34,726 bases of DNA, from NCBI GenBank assembly GCA_964523165.1, contig CAZFXZ010000003.1:1-34726 (forward strand). Direction: 5' to 3'. This document shows positions 22,797-30,119 of this stretch, piece by piece. Position 1 is the stretch's first letter, and each line of letters starts with the position of its first letter. Below the pieces are notes generated by a model. It did not search any database, was not told the DNA's origin, and saw nothing but the letters and a program-made list of their open reading frames with translations. This DNA comes from CAZFXZ01 sp964523165. Lineage in GTDB: Bacteria; Patescibacteriota; Patescibacteriia; JACRDY01. A program made the position numbers and the translations under genes.

Positions 22797-23051
22797 ATGG
22801 CTATTCCGTTGATTTATTTTCTTTATTTATATTTACTCATTTTAGTCATTGGCGTAGTTTTGGCTTTTTTTAACATTTATCACATGGCGCGTTTTTCTTT
22901 TTACAGTTTTACGGCCTTTTTAGTCACGACTATATTTGCTTTAGGCACGGCCGCTATTTTACTAACGTCTTTAGTCACGGTGTCTGGTTTTAATTGGCAG
23001 GTGGATTGGCAGATTATACCCGGGGGCTGGTTTGACATTCCAACACTATGA
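22797..23051 (+). CDS. Small membrane protein, 84 aa
   Basis: Two predicted membrane helices (IPLIYFLYLYLLILVIGVVLAFF and FLVTTIFALGTAAILLTSLV) with a short external tail (WQVDWQIIPGGWFDIPTL). Not recognised. It starts 1 bp after ruvB and shares ATGA with the next gene, so it is coupled to the PH-domain membrane protein and may be its partner. Confidence 0.75.
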   Translation: MAIPLIYFLYLYLLILVIGVVLAFFNIYHMARFSFYSFTAFLVTTIFALGTAAILLTSLVTVSGFNWQVDWQIIPGGWFDIPTL

Positions 23052-23626
23052 CCTCAATGCGTTTAGTTAAAATTTATGTGCCCGACCTAACCTCCGATGA
23101 AAAAGTTGAAATGGTTTTGCGTCGTCACGGCGTTATTATGCTTTTTGATGTTTTATTATTTTTGCTATTGCTAGCCGTGCCGATAGTGGTGGAGTCGTTT
23201 TTGTCTCGCGAATTTGCTTCTTTATTAGTAGGACCGGTCTCTAAACCATTATTATTTTGCTTGGGCAGTATTTATTATTTTTATATCTGGGTTTATTTTT
23301 TTGCCACCTTTATTGATTACTGGCTCGATGTTTGGATCGTGACTGATCGTCGGATCGTTTCGCTCGAGCAAAAGGGGACTTTTTCACGACGTTCATCAGA
23401 ACAGCAACTGTATCGGATTCAAGACGTGACTTCGGCCGTGACCGGATTTTTGCCGACGATTTTGCGCTATGGTGATGTCGTGGCCCAATCAGCCGGCACG
23501 GTCCAAAATACTCAGCTCCAACAAATCGCCCATCCCGACGCCGTCGCTCGACGCATTATGGAGCTAGTTGAGCAAGCCAAACGTCGGCAACCCGACCTGA
23601 CCGATCAATCAACCGCCAAGCTTTAG
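23048..23626 (+). CDS. Membrane protein with bacterial PH-like (bPH2) domain
   Basis: 192 residues. Two hydrophobic helices (about 28-48 and 65-90) precede a domain beginning WLDVWIVTDRRIVSLEQKGTFSRRSSEQQLYRIQDVT, the YxVTxxRI....G...R...E..L..IQDV pattern of bacterial PH domains (YdbS/YdbT group), followed by LRYGDVVAQSAGTV. It starts with a 4-bp ATGA overlap with the small membrane gene. bPH2 proteins are membrane-associated with poorly known roles. Followed 4 bp later by the flippase gene. Confidence 0.85.
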   Translation: MTSMRLVKIYVPDLTSDEKVEMVLRRHGVIMLFDVLLFLLLLAVPIVVESFLSREFASLLVGPVSKPLLFCLGSIYYFYIWVYFFATFIDYWLDVWIVTDRRIVSLEQKGTFSRRSSEQQLYRIQDVTSAVTGFLPTILRYGDVVAQSAGTVQNTQLQQIAHPDAVARRIMELVEQAKRRQPDLTDQSTAKL

Positions 23627-23630
23627 CCTC

Positions 23631-25052
23631 ATGTCATTAGCCAAAAAAATCGCCCACAACACCGCCTTACAAATCACTGGTAAAGTTATCAGTACGATCT
23701 TAGGTTTAGTGGCTGTGGCCATGATGACGCGTTATTTGGGGCCGACGGGCTTTGGTCACTACACAACGATCATTGCCTTTTTACAATTTTTTGGCATCGT
23801 GGTGGATATGGGCTTGTCGTTGGTGGTGATTCAGATGACGGCTGAAGATGAAAAAAATCAACAAAAGATCGCCAGCAATATTTTTACTCTAAGGCTTATC
23901 AGTGCGGCGGTTATTTTGGGCAGTGCGCCATTGTTAGCTTTACTCTTTCCTTATCCGGCAGTGGTCAAAACCGGTATTGCTTTAACGACGCTATCCTTTT
24001 TCTTTATTTCGCTAAACCAAATTATTATCGGTCTATTTCAGAAGCAGTTAAAAATGTTGACCGTGGCGGTGGCCGAAGTTATTAGTCGAGTGGTTTTAGT
24101 CGCGGGTATTGCCGCGGTCATGTTTTACGACGCGGGATTTTTGCCAGTCATGAGCGTGATCGTCGTCGGCAGTTTAGTCAACTTTTTTATAACTTTTGTT
24201 AAAATAAAAAAATCTTTTCATCTTCACTTGTCTTGGGACAAAACAGTCTGGGTTGAGGCTTTGCGCCGTAGTTGGCCGATCGCCATCTCGATTGTTTTTA
24301 ATTTATTATATTTCAAAGCCGATACGGTCATTTTGTCGCTATATCGACCGGCGGCCGAAGTCGGGATTTACGGGGCGACTTATAAAGTCTTGGAAGTTTT
24401 GACCCAGATCACTTATTTGTTTATGGGTTTGATTTTGCCGATCTATTCGGCGACCTGGGCCAGCAAAAATTTAGCTTCTTTTAAAGATGCTATCCAAAAA
24501 GCTTTTGACGCCACGGCCATAATTGCTATGCCAATGGTGGCCGGGTTGTTTTTATTGGGCACGCCAGTCATGATGTTGGTGGCCGGATCAGAATTTGCCG
24601 ACGCTGGGCCACTGTTGCAAATTTTAATTTTTGCTACGGGGGCAATATTTTTTACCAATGTTTTCACTTACGCTATCGTGGCGGCCAAATTACAAAAAAC
24701 CATGCTCTGGGGCTTTGTGGCGGCGGCGGTCATTGGCTTAGCCGGATATTTTGTTTTAATCCCGTTGTATTCATATTGGGGCGCGGCCATCATGACATTG
24801 GTTGTAGAAAGTTTTGTTAGTTGTTATGCCATGTGGGTCATTTATCAAGCCGTTGGCTATCGACCACGATTAAAAATATTTTTTAAAGCCGTAGCTGCCG
24901 CTCTGATCATGGCCGCGGCTGTTTGGTTTGTCGAGCCGATTATGCCGTTGTTATTGACCATCGCCGTCGGGGCGGTCGTTTATCCGACAGTCTTGTATTT
25001 ATTAAACGGTTATGACAAAAAATTACTCAAAGAAATTTTAAGTCGTCCGTGA
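23631..25052 (+). CDS. Oligosaccharide flippase family protein (MOP superfamily, Wzx-like)
   Basis: 473 residues, about 12-14 membrane helices along the whole chain. It begins KKIAHNTALQITGKVISTILGLVAVAMMTRYLGPTGFGHYTTI, the classic N-terminus of polysaccharide exporters (RYLGPEGFG). Further motifs are SWPIAISIVFNLLYFKADTVILSLYRPAAEVGIYGATYKV and VFTYAIVAAKLQKTML. Predicted to flip lipid-linked sugar units across the membrane. It sits 1 bp ahead of the O-antigen-ligase-like gene, so the pair could export and attach or polymerise a surface glycan. Confidence 0.92.
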   Translation: MSLAKKIAHNTALQITGKVISTILGLVAVAMMTRYLGPTGFGHYTTIIAFLQFFGIVVDMGLSLVVIQMTAEDEKNQQKIASNIFTLRLISAAVILGSAPLLALLFPYPAVVKTGIALTTLSFFFISLNQIIIGLFQKQLKMLTVAVAEVISRVVLVAGIAAVMFYDAGFLPVMSVIVVGSLVNFFITFVKIKKSFHLHLSWDKTVWVEALRRSWPIAISIVFNLLYFKADTVILSLYRPAAEVGIYGATYKVLEVLTQITYLFMGLILPIYSATWASKNLASFKDAIQKAFDATAIIAMPMVAGLFLLGTPVMMLVAGSEFADAGPLLQILIFATGAIFFTNVFTYAIVAAKLQKTMLWGFVAAAVIGLAGYFVLIPLYSYWGAAIMTLVVESFVSCYAMWVIYQAVGYRPRLKIFFKAVAAALIMAAAVWFVEPIMPLLLTIAVGAVVYPTVLYLLNGYDKKLLKEILSRP

Positions 25053-25053
25053 G

Positions 25054-26286
25054 ATGATTATCGCCTCATCGATTTTACTTGCTCTATTGGTCGGTTATCT
25101 GACCTATCGCCACCTCGACTGGGGTGTATATATTGTTTTGGCTTGTTTGCCGGCCTACGGCCTGCGCTTCACGCTCGGTGGTATTCCCTTTACGTTGTTG
25201 GAATTTTTGATCTTGACCGTCGTGGCTGTTTGGTTGTGGCGGCGGCCGGCCATCACCCCCATAGGGACAACCCTAGGATTGTCCTCCCTACGCTGGGCAA
25301 TGATCGCGGTTGTCGTTATGGCCACCATGGCGGTTTTTGTCGCCACCGATTGGCCGGCCGCCGCCGGTTATTGGAAGGCTTATTTTATCGAACCGATTTT
25401 ATTTGCCATTGTGTTTATTTCTACCATCAAAACCGCTGATCAATTTCGTCGAGTCGTGTGGGCGCTGGCCGTGCCAGCCACTGCGATTTCTCTGTTTGCG
25501 ATCTTTCAATATTTGGCCGGAGGTTTTTTGGTGCCGGTTGATTATTGGTTGGGTGGTGAGGGGCAACGCGTGACCAGCTTTTATAGCTATCCCAATGCTA
25601 TCGGTTTGTTTGTCGCGCCGATCATTGGTTTATTAATCGGTTTACTCGTCGATCGCTGGCACGCTAAACAATGGCCGGCAGTCCTTGTCTCTTGTCTTGT
25701 TATCATCAGCGGTATGATCGCGATTATCTTAGCCAAGTCTGACGGCGCGCTCGTGGCGTTAGTCGCCGCACTGTTCATCGCCTTACTTATCACTCGTTAC
25801 ACTCGTTGGCCGACAATTATACTGCTCATCCTCGGTGGAGTATTTGTCGCCTGGCAAAGCTTTCCTTCATCCATCAGCGACGTCCTGCTATTGCGCGACT
25901 GGTCTGGTCAAGTGCGACTGACAATGTGGAGTGAGACGTGGCAACTGATTAAAGATCATTGGCTGTTGGGTGTGGGTTTGGGCGGTTATCAAACGGCCAT
26001 GATCCCGTATCACTCGGCCAAACACTTAGAAATATTTTTATATCCGCATAATATTTTATTTAATTTTTGGGTGGAAATTGGTCTGGCTGGAATGTTGGTT
26101 TTTTTGGGAATGTTATTTGCCGCTCTGCGCCATACGGCATACGCCATACGCCATACGGCATACGGTATTGGCATTCTTATGGCTGTTGTTATATTAGTTG
26201 TTCACGGTCTTGTCGATGTGCCATATTTCAAAAATGATTTGGCCGTGTTATGGTGGGTAGTAATAGCTTTAGCTTATGAATCCTGA
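25054..26286 (+). CDS. O-antigen ligase/polymerase family membrane protein
   Basis: 410 residues, about 10-11 membrane helices. It has the Wzy_C-type large external loop: DWPAAAGYWKAYFIEPILF, GEGQRVTSFYSYPNAIGLFVAP (the R.T.....N..G motif), SGQVRLTMWSETWQLIKDHWLLGVGLGGYQ and YPHNILFNFWVEIGLAG (PHN...E.G motif). The family transfers or polymerises lipid-linked glycans. Near the C-terminus a 21-bp in-frame duplication encodes RHTAYAI-RHTAYGI in a predicted loop (26128-26169). The 3' end overlaps the next gene by 11 bp. Confidence 0.9.
   Translation: MIIASSILLALLVGYLTYRHLDWGVYIVLACLPAYGLRFTLGGIPFTLLEFLILTVVAVWLWRRPAITPIGTTLGLSSLRWAMIAVVVMATMAVFVATDWPAAAGYWKAYFIEPILFAIVFISTIKTADQFRRVVWALAVPATAISLFAIFQYLAGGFLVPVDYWLGGEGQRVTSFYSYPNAIGLFVAPIIGLLIGLLVDRWHAKQWPAVLVSCLVIISGMIAIILAKSDGALVALVAALFIALLITRYTRWPTIILLILGGVFVAWQSFPSSISDVLLLRDWSGQVRLTMWSETWQLIKDHWLLGVGLGGYQTAMIPYHSAKHLEIFLYPHNILFNFWVEIGLAGMLVFLGMLFAALRHTAYAIRHTAYGIGILMAVVILVVHGLVDVPYFKNDLAVLWWVVIALAYES
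26128..26169 (+). repeat. In-frame 21-bp tandem duplication in the O-antigen-ligase-like gene
   Basis: CGCCATACGGCATAC occurs at 26128-26142 and 26149-26163 with a 21-bp period. It encodes RHTAYAI then RHTAYGI. The motif is built from octamer-like CCATACG/GCATACG steps and keeps the frame. Confidence 0.75.
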
Positions 26287-27070
26287 ACGTGGCGGTTATA
26301 TCCCCCCGGAAGAAAAAAGGGATGATAAAAAAAGTTGGCTCAAAAAAACCGCCAAAGGCGCTGGTATTGTCGGTGGGGTAACGGCGGCTTTGCTAGCGGC
26401 TGGTGGTCGTGAACGCCCGCAATCGCCGGAACAATTTTCAGCCGAAGATGTTTTAAATGATCATATTGAGCAACAAGAAAGTAACCGCGAAAATGAGAAG
26501 AATTTGGACGATATAAAAAATAATACTTCAGATAAAATCAGCGCCGATTTTGGTCCGATAAATTTTGAAGATTGGGAAAAGATCATTGACGCTTATGAAG
26601 CTGGTTTTTATATTTATGGTGGTCGGGCCGGTAAAAATTTACTAGCTTTAAAAAATTCTGAAGGCCGTGATATGTTAGTACCGTTGAGTGATTGGGTTGA
26701 AGAGGAAATAGACACTTGGCAGGAGGTAGATCAAAAAGACGGAGAAGAAAATGAAAGAAGTGATCAGTGGTGGCAAGAAGCTCCTTCTGACTCTGAGCAA
26801 GAACGTCTAGCCGACATGGGGGTTGTTGAAGGTGAAGGATTGTTCAAGTCAATTGACTTGACAGCTACGGCCGCAGAAATCCTAGGTCGAGAGCAAACGG
26901 CTGAATTGAGTAATAGACTAAGTAAAATGAGCGATCCGGCAGATCAAGAAAAATTGTTATGGCGGATAAATAATATGTCGGCCGATTCTTTAAAAAAATT
27001 ATCCGGCGATATAAACATTTGGCAAAGCAGTTTAGACTTTTTGATCGAACAAATTGAAAAAGAAAAATAA
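26276..27070 (+). CDS. Hypothetical acidic protein, 264 aa
   Basis: Not recognised. The N-terminus is charged (MNPERGGYIPPEEKRDDKKSWLKK), then one weakly hydrophobic Gly/Ala segment (GAGIVGGVTAALLAAGG, about 29-45). A long acidic region rich in Glu, Asp, Asn and Gln follows, with several predicted helices (DFGPINFEDWEKIIDAYEAGFYIYGG; LSNRLSKMSDPADQEKLLWRINNM). It may be a membrane-tethered cytoplasmic protein. Overlaps the O-antigen-ligase-like gene by 11 bp, so it is likely co-translated. Similar orphan proteins occur at operon ends in CPR genomes. Function unknown. Confidence 0.7.
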   Translation: MNPERGGYIPPEEKRDDKKSWLKKTAKGAGIVGGVTAALLAAGGRERPQSPEQFSAEDVLNDHIEQQESNRENEKNLDDIKNNTSDKISADFGPINFEDWEKIIDAYEAGFYIYGGRAGKNLLALKNSEGRDMLVPLSDWVEEEIDTWQEVDQKDGEENERSDQWWQEAPSDSEQERLADMGVVEGEGLFKSIDLTATAAEILGREQTAELSNRLSKMSDPADQEKLLWRINNMSADSLKKLSGDINIWQSSLDFLIEQIEKEK

Positions 27071-27086
27071 TACTAATTATAAATAT

Positions 27087-27362
27087 ATGGAATGGGGAGA
27101 AGATTTGCGCCAACAATATTTAGATCAACCTGATACTGATGAAGGTTATGACCATCGAGCAAAAGAGGTAGACGAGAAAATTCGTCGGCAATACGCCATT
27201 GATGAAATGAATGAATATCGGGCTGAGTTAGAGCGACAGCTTTATCGCACCAAGTCGACTTTTGCTAATCCGCAAGTCCAGCTACGTTACCGTTGCCGAC
27301 AAATTTGTAAAAAATATCGCTTGGAGTTTTCCGAAGAGTTTTTGAAACAATTCTTGCAATAA
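27087..27362 (+). CDS. Hypothetical charged helical protein, 91 aa
   Basis: Not recognised. ATG 27087 is chosen; an in-frame TTG at 27054 would overlap the preceding gene. The product (MEWGEDLRQQYLDQPDTDEGYDHRAKEVDEKIRRQY...) is almost entirely helical and charged, suggesting a coiled coil or small adaptor. Last gene of the ruvB operon. No SD and no membrane segment. Confidence 0.6.
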   Translation: MEWGEDLRQQYLDQPDTDEGYDHRAKEVDEKIRRQYAIDEMNEYRAELERQLYRTKSTFANPQVQLRYRCRQICKKYRLEFSEEFLKQFLQ

Positions 27363-27393
27363 TCAAGGAAAATTGATAACGTAGTCCCGTCTT

Positions 27394-27481
27394 GGAGAGG
27401 TGGCTGCCCGCTCGTCAGAGCGAGCGGGTCCGCTCACGGCTTTGCCGATGAGCGGAAGTGGTCGAAAGGTTGTTTTATTTT
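27394..27481 (+). repeat. 88-bp unit 1: partial 5' tRNA-Ser copy with two hairpins in the D-arm
   Basis: The unit has 13 nt (27394-27406) and 12 nt (27457-27468) matching the first 25 nt of tRNA-Ser, split by a 50-nt insert. The insert holds hairpin CCCGCTCG/CGAGCGGG (27407-27428, loop TCAGAG) and hairpin CCGCTCACGGC/GCCGATGAGCGG (27430-27455, loop TTT, one bulged A). A 13-nt T-rich tail (27469-27481) ends the unit. Confidence 0.92.
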
Positions 27482-27569
27482 GGAGAGGTGGCTGCCCGCT
27501 CGTCAGAGCGAGCGGGTCCGCTCACGGCTTTGCCGATGAGCGGAAGTGGTCGAAAGGTTGTTTTATTTT
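27482..27569 (+). repeat. 88-bp unit 2: second tandem copy, abutting intact tRNA-Ser
   Basis: As far as I can read, this is an exact tandem repeat of 27394-27481, and tRNA-Ser begins immediately afterwards at 27570. The T-rich tail of this unit contains the stop codon of the serine recombinase on the other strand. Confidence 0.92.
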
Positions 27570-29194
27570 GGAGAGGTGGCTGAGTGGTCGAAAGCGCAGC
27601 ACTCGAAATGCTGTATGGGAGAAATCCCATCGAGGGTTCGAATCCCTCCCTCTCCGCCAGATTGGCAACTTTGAACTTTAGTCACGGCAAGGGTTTTCGA
27701 GGCGATTTTCGAGCCCTTGCCGCCGACTTTTGGGGGATCGAAGTTGCTAGAGTTTAAGTCCATAAGAACATCAAAGACTGGCGTCCAAATAGGCGTCAGT
27801 TTTTGATTTTGCACTGTGAAGCCCTCAAAGCAGAGCTTTACCAGTGTTCGCTTCTGATGCATGCCACTGGTTCGGAATACCTTATCGGCATGATCCGTAA
27901 AATCGAGTATCTCATTAAACTTCTGCACAAATTTGTCAGACTTACCCTCAAGGATCGACAAGCGTTCCTGATACATCTCTTTCTCCTTTAAGAGCTCGTC
28001 CTGAATCTTTATAAACACGTCTGCGTCTATGATGCGTTTTGAGCGATCCACGACAATGTTGCGGATCTGCTGTTGCACTCTTACCAGCTCCTGCCTGAGA
28101 GTCTTTCTCTCCCTTTCTTCCTGACCCATTCGCTCTTTGGCGAAGTGTTGAAAGTAAGCATCCAAGACCTTCTTAAACCGATCTGGTAATTGCACCCTTG
28201 AGAGATGCATTGCAACCTGTTCCTCAACCGACTCCCAGCGTATGTATTTACGCTCCGAGCAAGTTTTATCATTCCAGTGGGTGCATGCGTAGTAGAGATG
28301 ACCCTTTTGCGTTTGTCCGCAAAGAGTAGAACCACAGACCGCACATCGCATAAAACCCGCCATCGGATAAGAGTGCTTGCGACTGCGATCGGCAGAGTGA
28401 TTGTGCTGTTGGATGATCTCCTGAACGTCGTCAAAGAGCTTTTTGGTGATGAGTGTAGGAAAACTCGACTGACACGTTGCCGAACGAGTTTTAACGAGAC
28501 CGTAGTAGATCGGGTTCATAAGGATATGCTCAATCGATGTTCGTCTCACCAGATTGCCGTACTTACTTTTGAAGCCACGCTTGGCAAGCTCGGCCGCAAG
28601 CGAATCGTAGCTGTACTTGCCGGTGGCGTAGAACTCAAATGCCATCTTTACGAACGGTGCTCGCAGAGGATCGACAATGAGTGATTTTGTTTTCTTATCG
28701 TTCAAATAGCCAGTCGGTGCGTATCCGGGGAACCGTCCACGCTCTACCGCCTCCTTGAGGCCTTTTCTGACCTCCCAGCTGATATTCTGGGAAGTCCATT
28801 GAGCGATTGACGACATGATGTTCTCGACGAGCTCGCCAGAGAAAGATTCATCGAATTGCTCGACCACCGAGATCAGACGAACGTCATGCTTTTTAAGCAT
28901 CATTTTGATGGCCGCATAGTCAGCAACATTGCGACACATACGATCAAGTTTGTGCATCAAGATAACATCAATCTTGGCATCGGTCTTAGCCCGGTGAAGC
29001 ATTTTCTGAAGCTGTGGACGTTCGACCGTTCGAGCCGATTCACCTTTCTCCTCGTAAATGCCATCCGGTGCAAGAGTCCAATGGTGATCCATTCCGTACT
29101 TTTGGCATGCTTTGACCTGCGCCGGAATACTGAGTTCTCGCTCGGCCTGACGAGAGGTAGAGACACGGCCGTAGATTAAATAATTTGTGCTCAT
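27563..29194 (-). CDS. Large serine recombinase (integrase of the tRNA-Ser element)
   Basis: 543 residues. The resolvase domain starts MSTNYLIYGRVSTSRQAERELSIPAQ (nucleophile Ser12; Arg in HKLDRMCRN). A Recombinase domain (about 165-270, RRTSIEHILMNPIYYG) and a zinc ribbon (FMRCAVCGSTLCGQTQKGHLYYACTHWNDKTC) follow, then a long coiled coil (about 350-440). Large serine recombinases integrate and excise phages and ICEs at short sites. The last 30 or so codons (GGEGGIRTLDGISPIQHFECC...) are tRNA-Ser read antisense, so the 3' end of the gene crosses the element/tRNA junction; in an excised circle this tail would differ. No SD before ATG 29194. It lies downstream of the repressor gene, separated by a hairpin. 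Confidence 0.95.
   Translation of the reverse strand: MSTNYLIYGRVSTSRQAERELSIPAQVKACQKYGMDHHWTLAPDGIYEEKGESARTVERPQLQKMLHRAKTDAKIDVILMHKLDRMCRNVADYAAIKMMLKKHDVRLISVVEQFDESFSGELVENIMSSIAQWTSQNISWEVRKGLKEAVERGRFPGYAPTGYLNDKKTKSLIVDPLRAPFVKMAFEFYATGKYSYDSLAAELAKRGFKSKYGNLVRRTSIEHILMNPIYYGLVKTRSATCQSSFPTLITKKLFDDVQEIIQQHNHSADRSRKHSYPMAGFMRCAVCGSTLCGQTQKGHLYYACTHWNDKTCSERKYIRWESVEEQVAMHLSRVQLPDRFKKVLDAYFQHFAKERMGQEERERKTLRQELVRVQQQIRNIVVDRSKRIIDADVFIKIQDELLKEKEMYQERLSILEGKSDKFVQKFNEILDFTDHADKVFRTSGMHQKRTLVKLCFEGFTVQNQKLTPIWTPVFDVLMDLNSSNFDPPKVGGKGSKIASKTLAVTKVQSCQSGGEGGIRTLDGISPIQHFECCAFDHSATSPK
27570..27659 (+). tRNA. tRNA-Ser (anticodon CGA)
   Basis: Class II tRNA with encoded CCA (27657-27659). 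Acceptor GGAGAGG/CCTCTCC, anticodon loop CTCGAAA (CGA) in stem GCAGCA/TGCTGT, a long variable arm (ATGGGAGAAATCCCAT), and T-arm GAGGGTTCGAATCCCTC. It is the apparent integration target of the element to its right. Confidence 0.97.
27685..27722. repeat. Inverted repeat next to the element end
   Basis: CGGCAAGGG (27685-27693) and CCCTTGCCG (27714-27722), with inner TTTTCGA repeats, lie 26 bp inside the tRNA-Ser junction and within the recombinase coding sequence. It may be a recombinase-binding arm or an RNA structure near the 3' end. Confidence 0.55.
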
Positions 29195-29217
29195 AGTTTT
29201 GTTTCTATAAAAGCGGC

Positions 29218-29240
29218 AGGGCTCTCGGATTGAGAGCCCT
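29218..29240 (-). terminator. Hairpin between repressor and recombinase genes
   Basis: 9-bp stem AGGGCTCTC/GAGAGCCCT with loop GGATT. It is followed on the minus strand by GCCGCTTTTA rather than a clean T-run, so it may be a weak terminator or an attenuator limiting recombinase expression. Confidence 0.5.
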
Positions 29241-29246
29241 GTTGGG

Positions 29247-29963
29247 TTAATATTTTTTTAAGTGATAAATTAATCGACCTATCATCTTGCTCTCCTTGAG
29301 ATGGTAGGTTTTTTTGAATCCTTCCTTCTCCGGCCGGAGCTCAAGATGTTCGCCCCGTTCGTGGTAGTAGGTCATTGCCAGACCATCCGGTGTGCTCATG
29401 ATCACAATGTCGCCATTTTTTGGAGGTGCATCGGCATCAAGGACGATGAAATCTCCGGAAAGGATACCTGCGTCAGGGAGTGTGAGGTCGGACACTCGAA
29501 GCCCGAATACTCGATGACCTGGCACAACGTTATCTTTTGGAAGCATGACAAAATCAGTCGTTCGACTTAGATGACCATCGAGATCGTCAATAGGGATTGC
29601 TACGAGAACCGGCAATTTGAAATGACCGTCAGCCGTAAAAGTTTTTTTCAACTCCTCAAGTCCTTGCTCGAGCTTACTTGCGGCCTCGTGTACACGCTTC
29701 TCTCCAACGTCCTTGATATCAAATTTATAATTACCCTCCATGCTCACCTGTTGGATTTTACCTTCGGTCCAACGCTTCCTCACTTCCTCCTCGGGGAGCT
29801 GATAGGCCTTAGCGAAAGTGGCCAGCTGTTTCTGAGATGGGATACGAGTCCCGTTCTCCAGCTGGCTGATGTAGCTGGACGAAAAGCCGAGCCGCTCGGC
29901 CAGCTCTTTTATAGTCCAGTTATTCGATTCCCTTTGTTGTTTTAGATATGAACCAAATGACAT
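29247..29963 (-). CDS. HTH-XRE repressor with S24 (LexA/CI-like) domain lacking the catalytic dyad
   Basis: 238 residues. The N-terminal HTH is MSFGSYLKQQRESNNWTIKELAERLGFSSSYISQLENGTRIPSQKQL. A linker helix follows, then a C-terminal S24 fold: GLRVSDLTLPDAGILSGDFIVLDADAPPKNGDIVIMSTPDGLAMTYYHERGEHLELRPE. Aligned by eye with LexA/CI (V.GDSM....I..GD...V and TVKR.....V.L.PE), the nucleophile Ser falls on Thr161 and the general-base Lys on Thr198. Self-cleavage is therefore unlikely, and induction would need another route. The HTH and dimer fold are intact. It is divergent from the Cro-like gene across palindromic operators and represents the lysogeny-type repressor of the element. Confidence 0.85.
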   Translation of the reverse strand: MSFGSYLKQQRESNNWTIKELAERLGFSSSYISQLENGTRIPSQKQLATFAKAYQLPEEEVRKRWTEGKIQQVSMEGNYKFDIKDVGEKRVHEAASKLEQGLEELKKTFTADGHFKLPVLVAIPIDDLDGHLSRTTDFVMLPKDNVVPGHRVFGLRVSDLTLPDAGILSGDFIVLDADAPPKNGDIVIMSTPDGLAMTYYHERGEHLELRPEKEGFKKTYHLKESKMIGRLIYHLKKY

Positions 29964-29979
29964 ATTTGTTGTTTTTGCT

Positions 29980-29989
29980 TAATCGATTA
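29980..29989. promoter_or_regulatory. Possible third operator near the repressor start
   Basis: Palindrome TAATCGATTA, overlapping the half-site TTGCTTAA (29975-29982), which is identical to the half-sites of the two operators upstream. It lies 17 bp before the repressor ATG. Confidence 0.4.
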
Positions 29990-30008
29990 TTTGCGACCTG
30001 TTAATTGA

Positions 30009-30037
30009 AGTATAGCAAATTAGTAAAGATTAAGCAA
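30009..30037 (-). promoter_or_regulatory. Promoter of the repressor gene
   Basis: TTGCTT (30037-30032), 17 bp spacer, extended -10 TGC-TATACT (TATACT at 30014-30009). The -35 lies inside operator 30030-30047, which fits autoregulation. Confidence 0.6.
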
Positions 30038-30047
30038 CTTTGCTTAT
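30030..30047. promoter_or_regulatory. Operator overlapping the repressor -35
   Basis: TTAAGCAACTTTGCTTAT: arms TAAGCAA/TTGCTTA around CT. Same half-site as the operator at 30071-30088, with centres 41 bp apart. Confidence 0.75.
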
Positions 30048-30062
30048 CCACATCCCCTATTC

Positions 30063-30091
30063 TTGACCAGTTAAGCAAAATTGCTTAATAT
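30063..30091 (+). promoter_or_regulatory. Rightward promoter of the element
   Basis: TTGACC (30063-30068), 17 bp spacer, TAATAT (30086-30091). The operator at 30071-30088 fills the spacer and half of the -10, so a bound repressor would block it directly. Confidence 0.65.
30071..30088. promoter_or_regulatory. Operator in the rightward promoter
   Basis: TTAAGCAAAATTGCTTAA: perfect 8-bp arms TTAAGCAA/TTGCTTAA around AA. Probable binding site of the 29247 repressor, the Cro-like protein, or both. Confidence 0.8.
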
Positions 30092-30119
30092 GACTATAGA
30101 GGTCTATTAGCTAAACACT

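Noticed and set aside
27394..27569. CRISPR-like array
   Set aside because: Only two units, no spacers between repeats, each unit built from tRNA-Ser sequence, and no cas genes nearby.
27400..27681. ORF of 93 codons across the 88-bp repeats and tRNA-Ser
   Set aside because: It is only the translation of the repeats and the tRNA; no independent start signal and no protein-like conservation.
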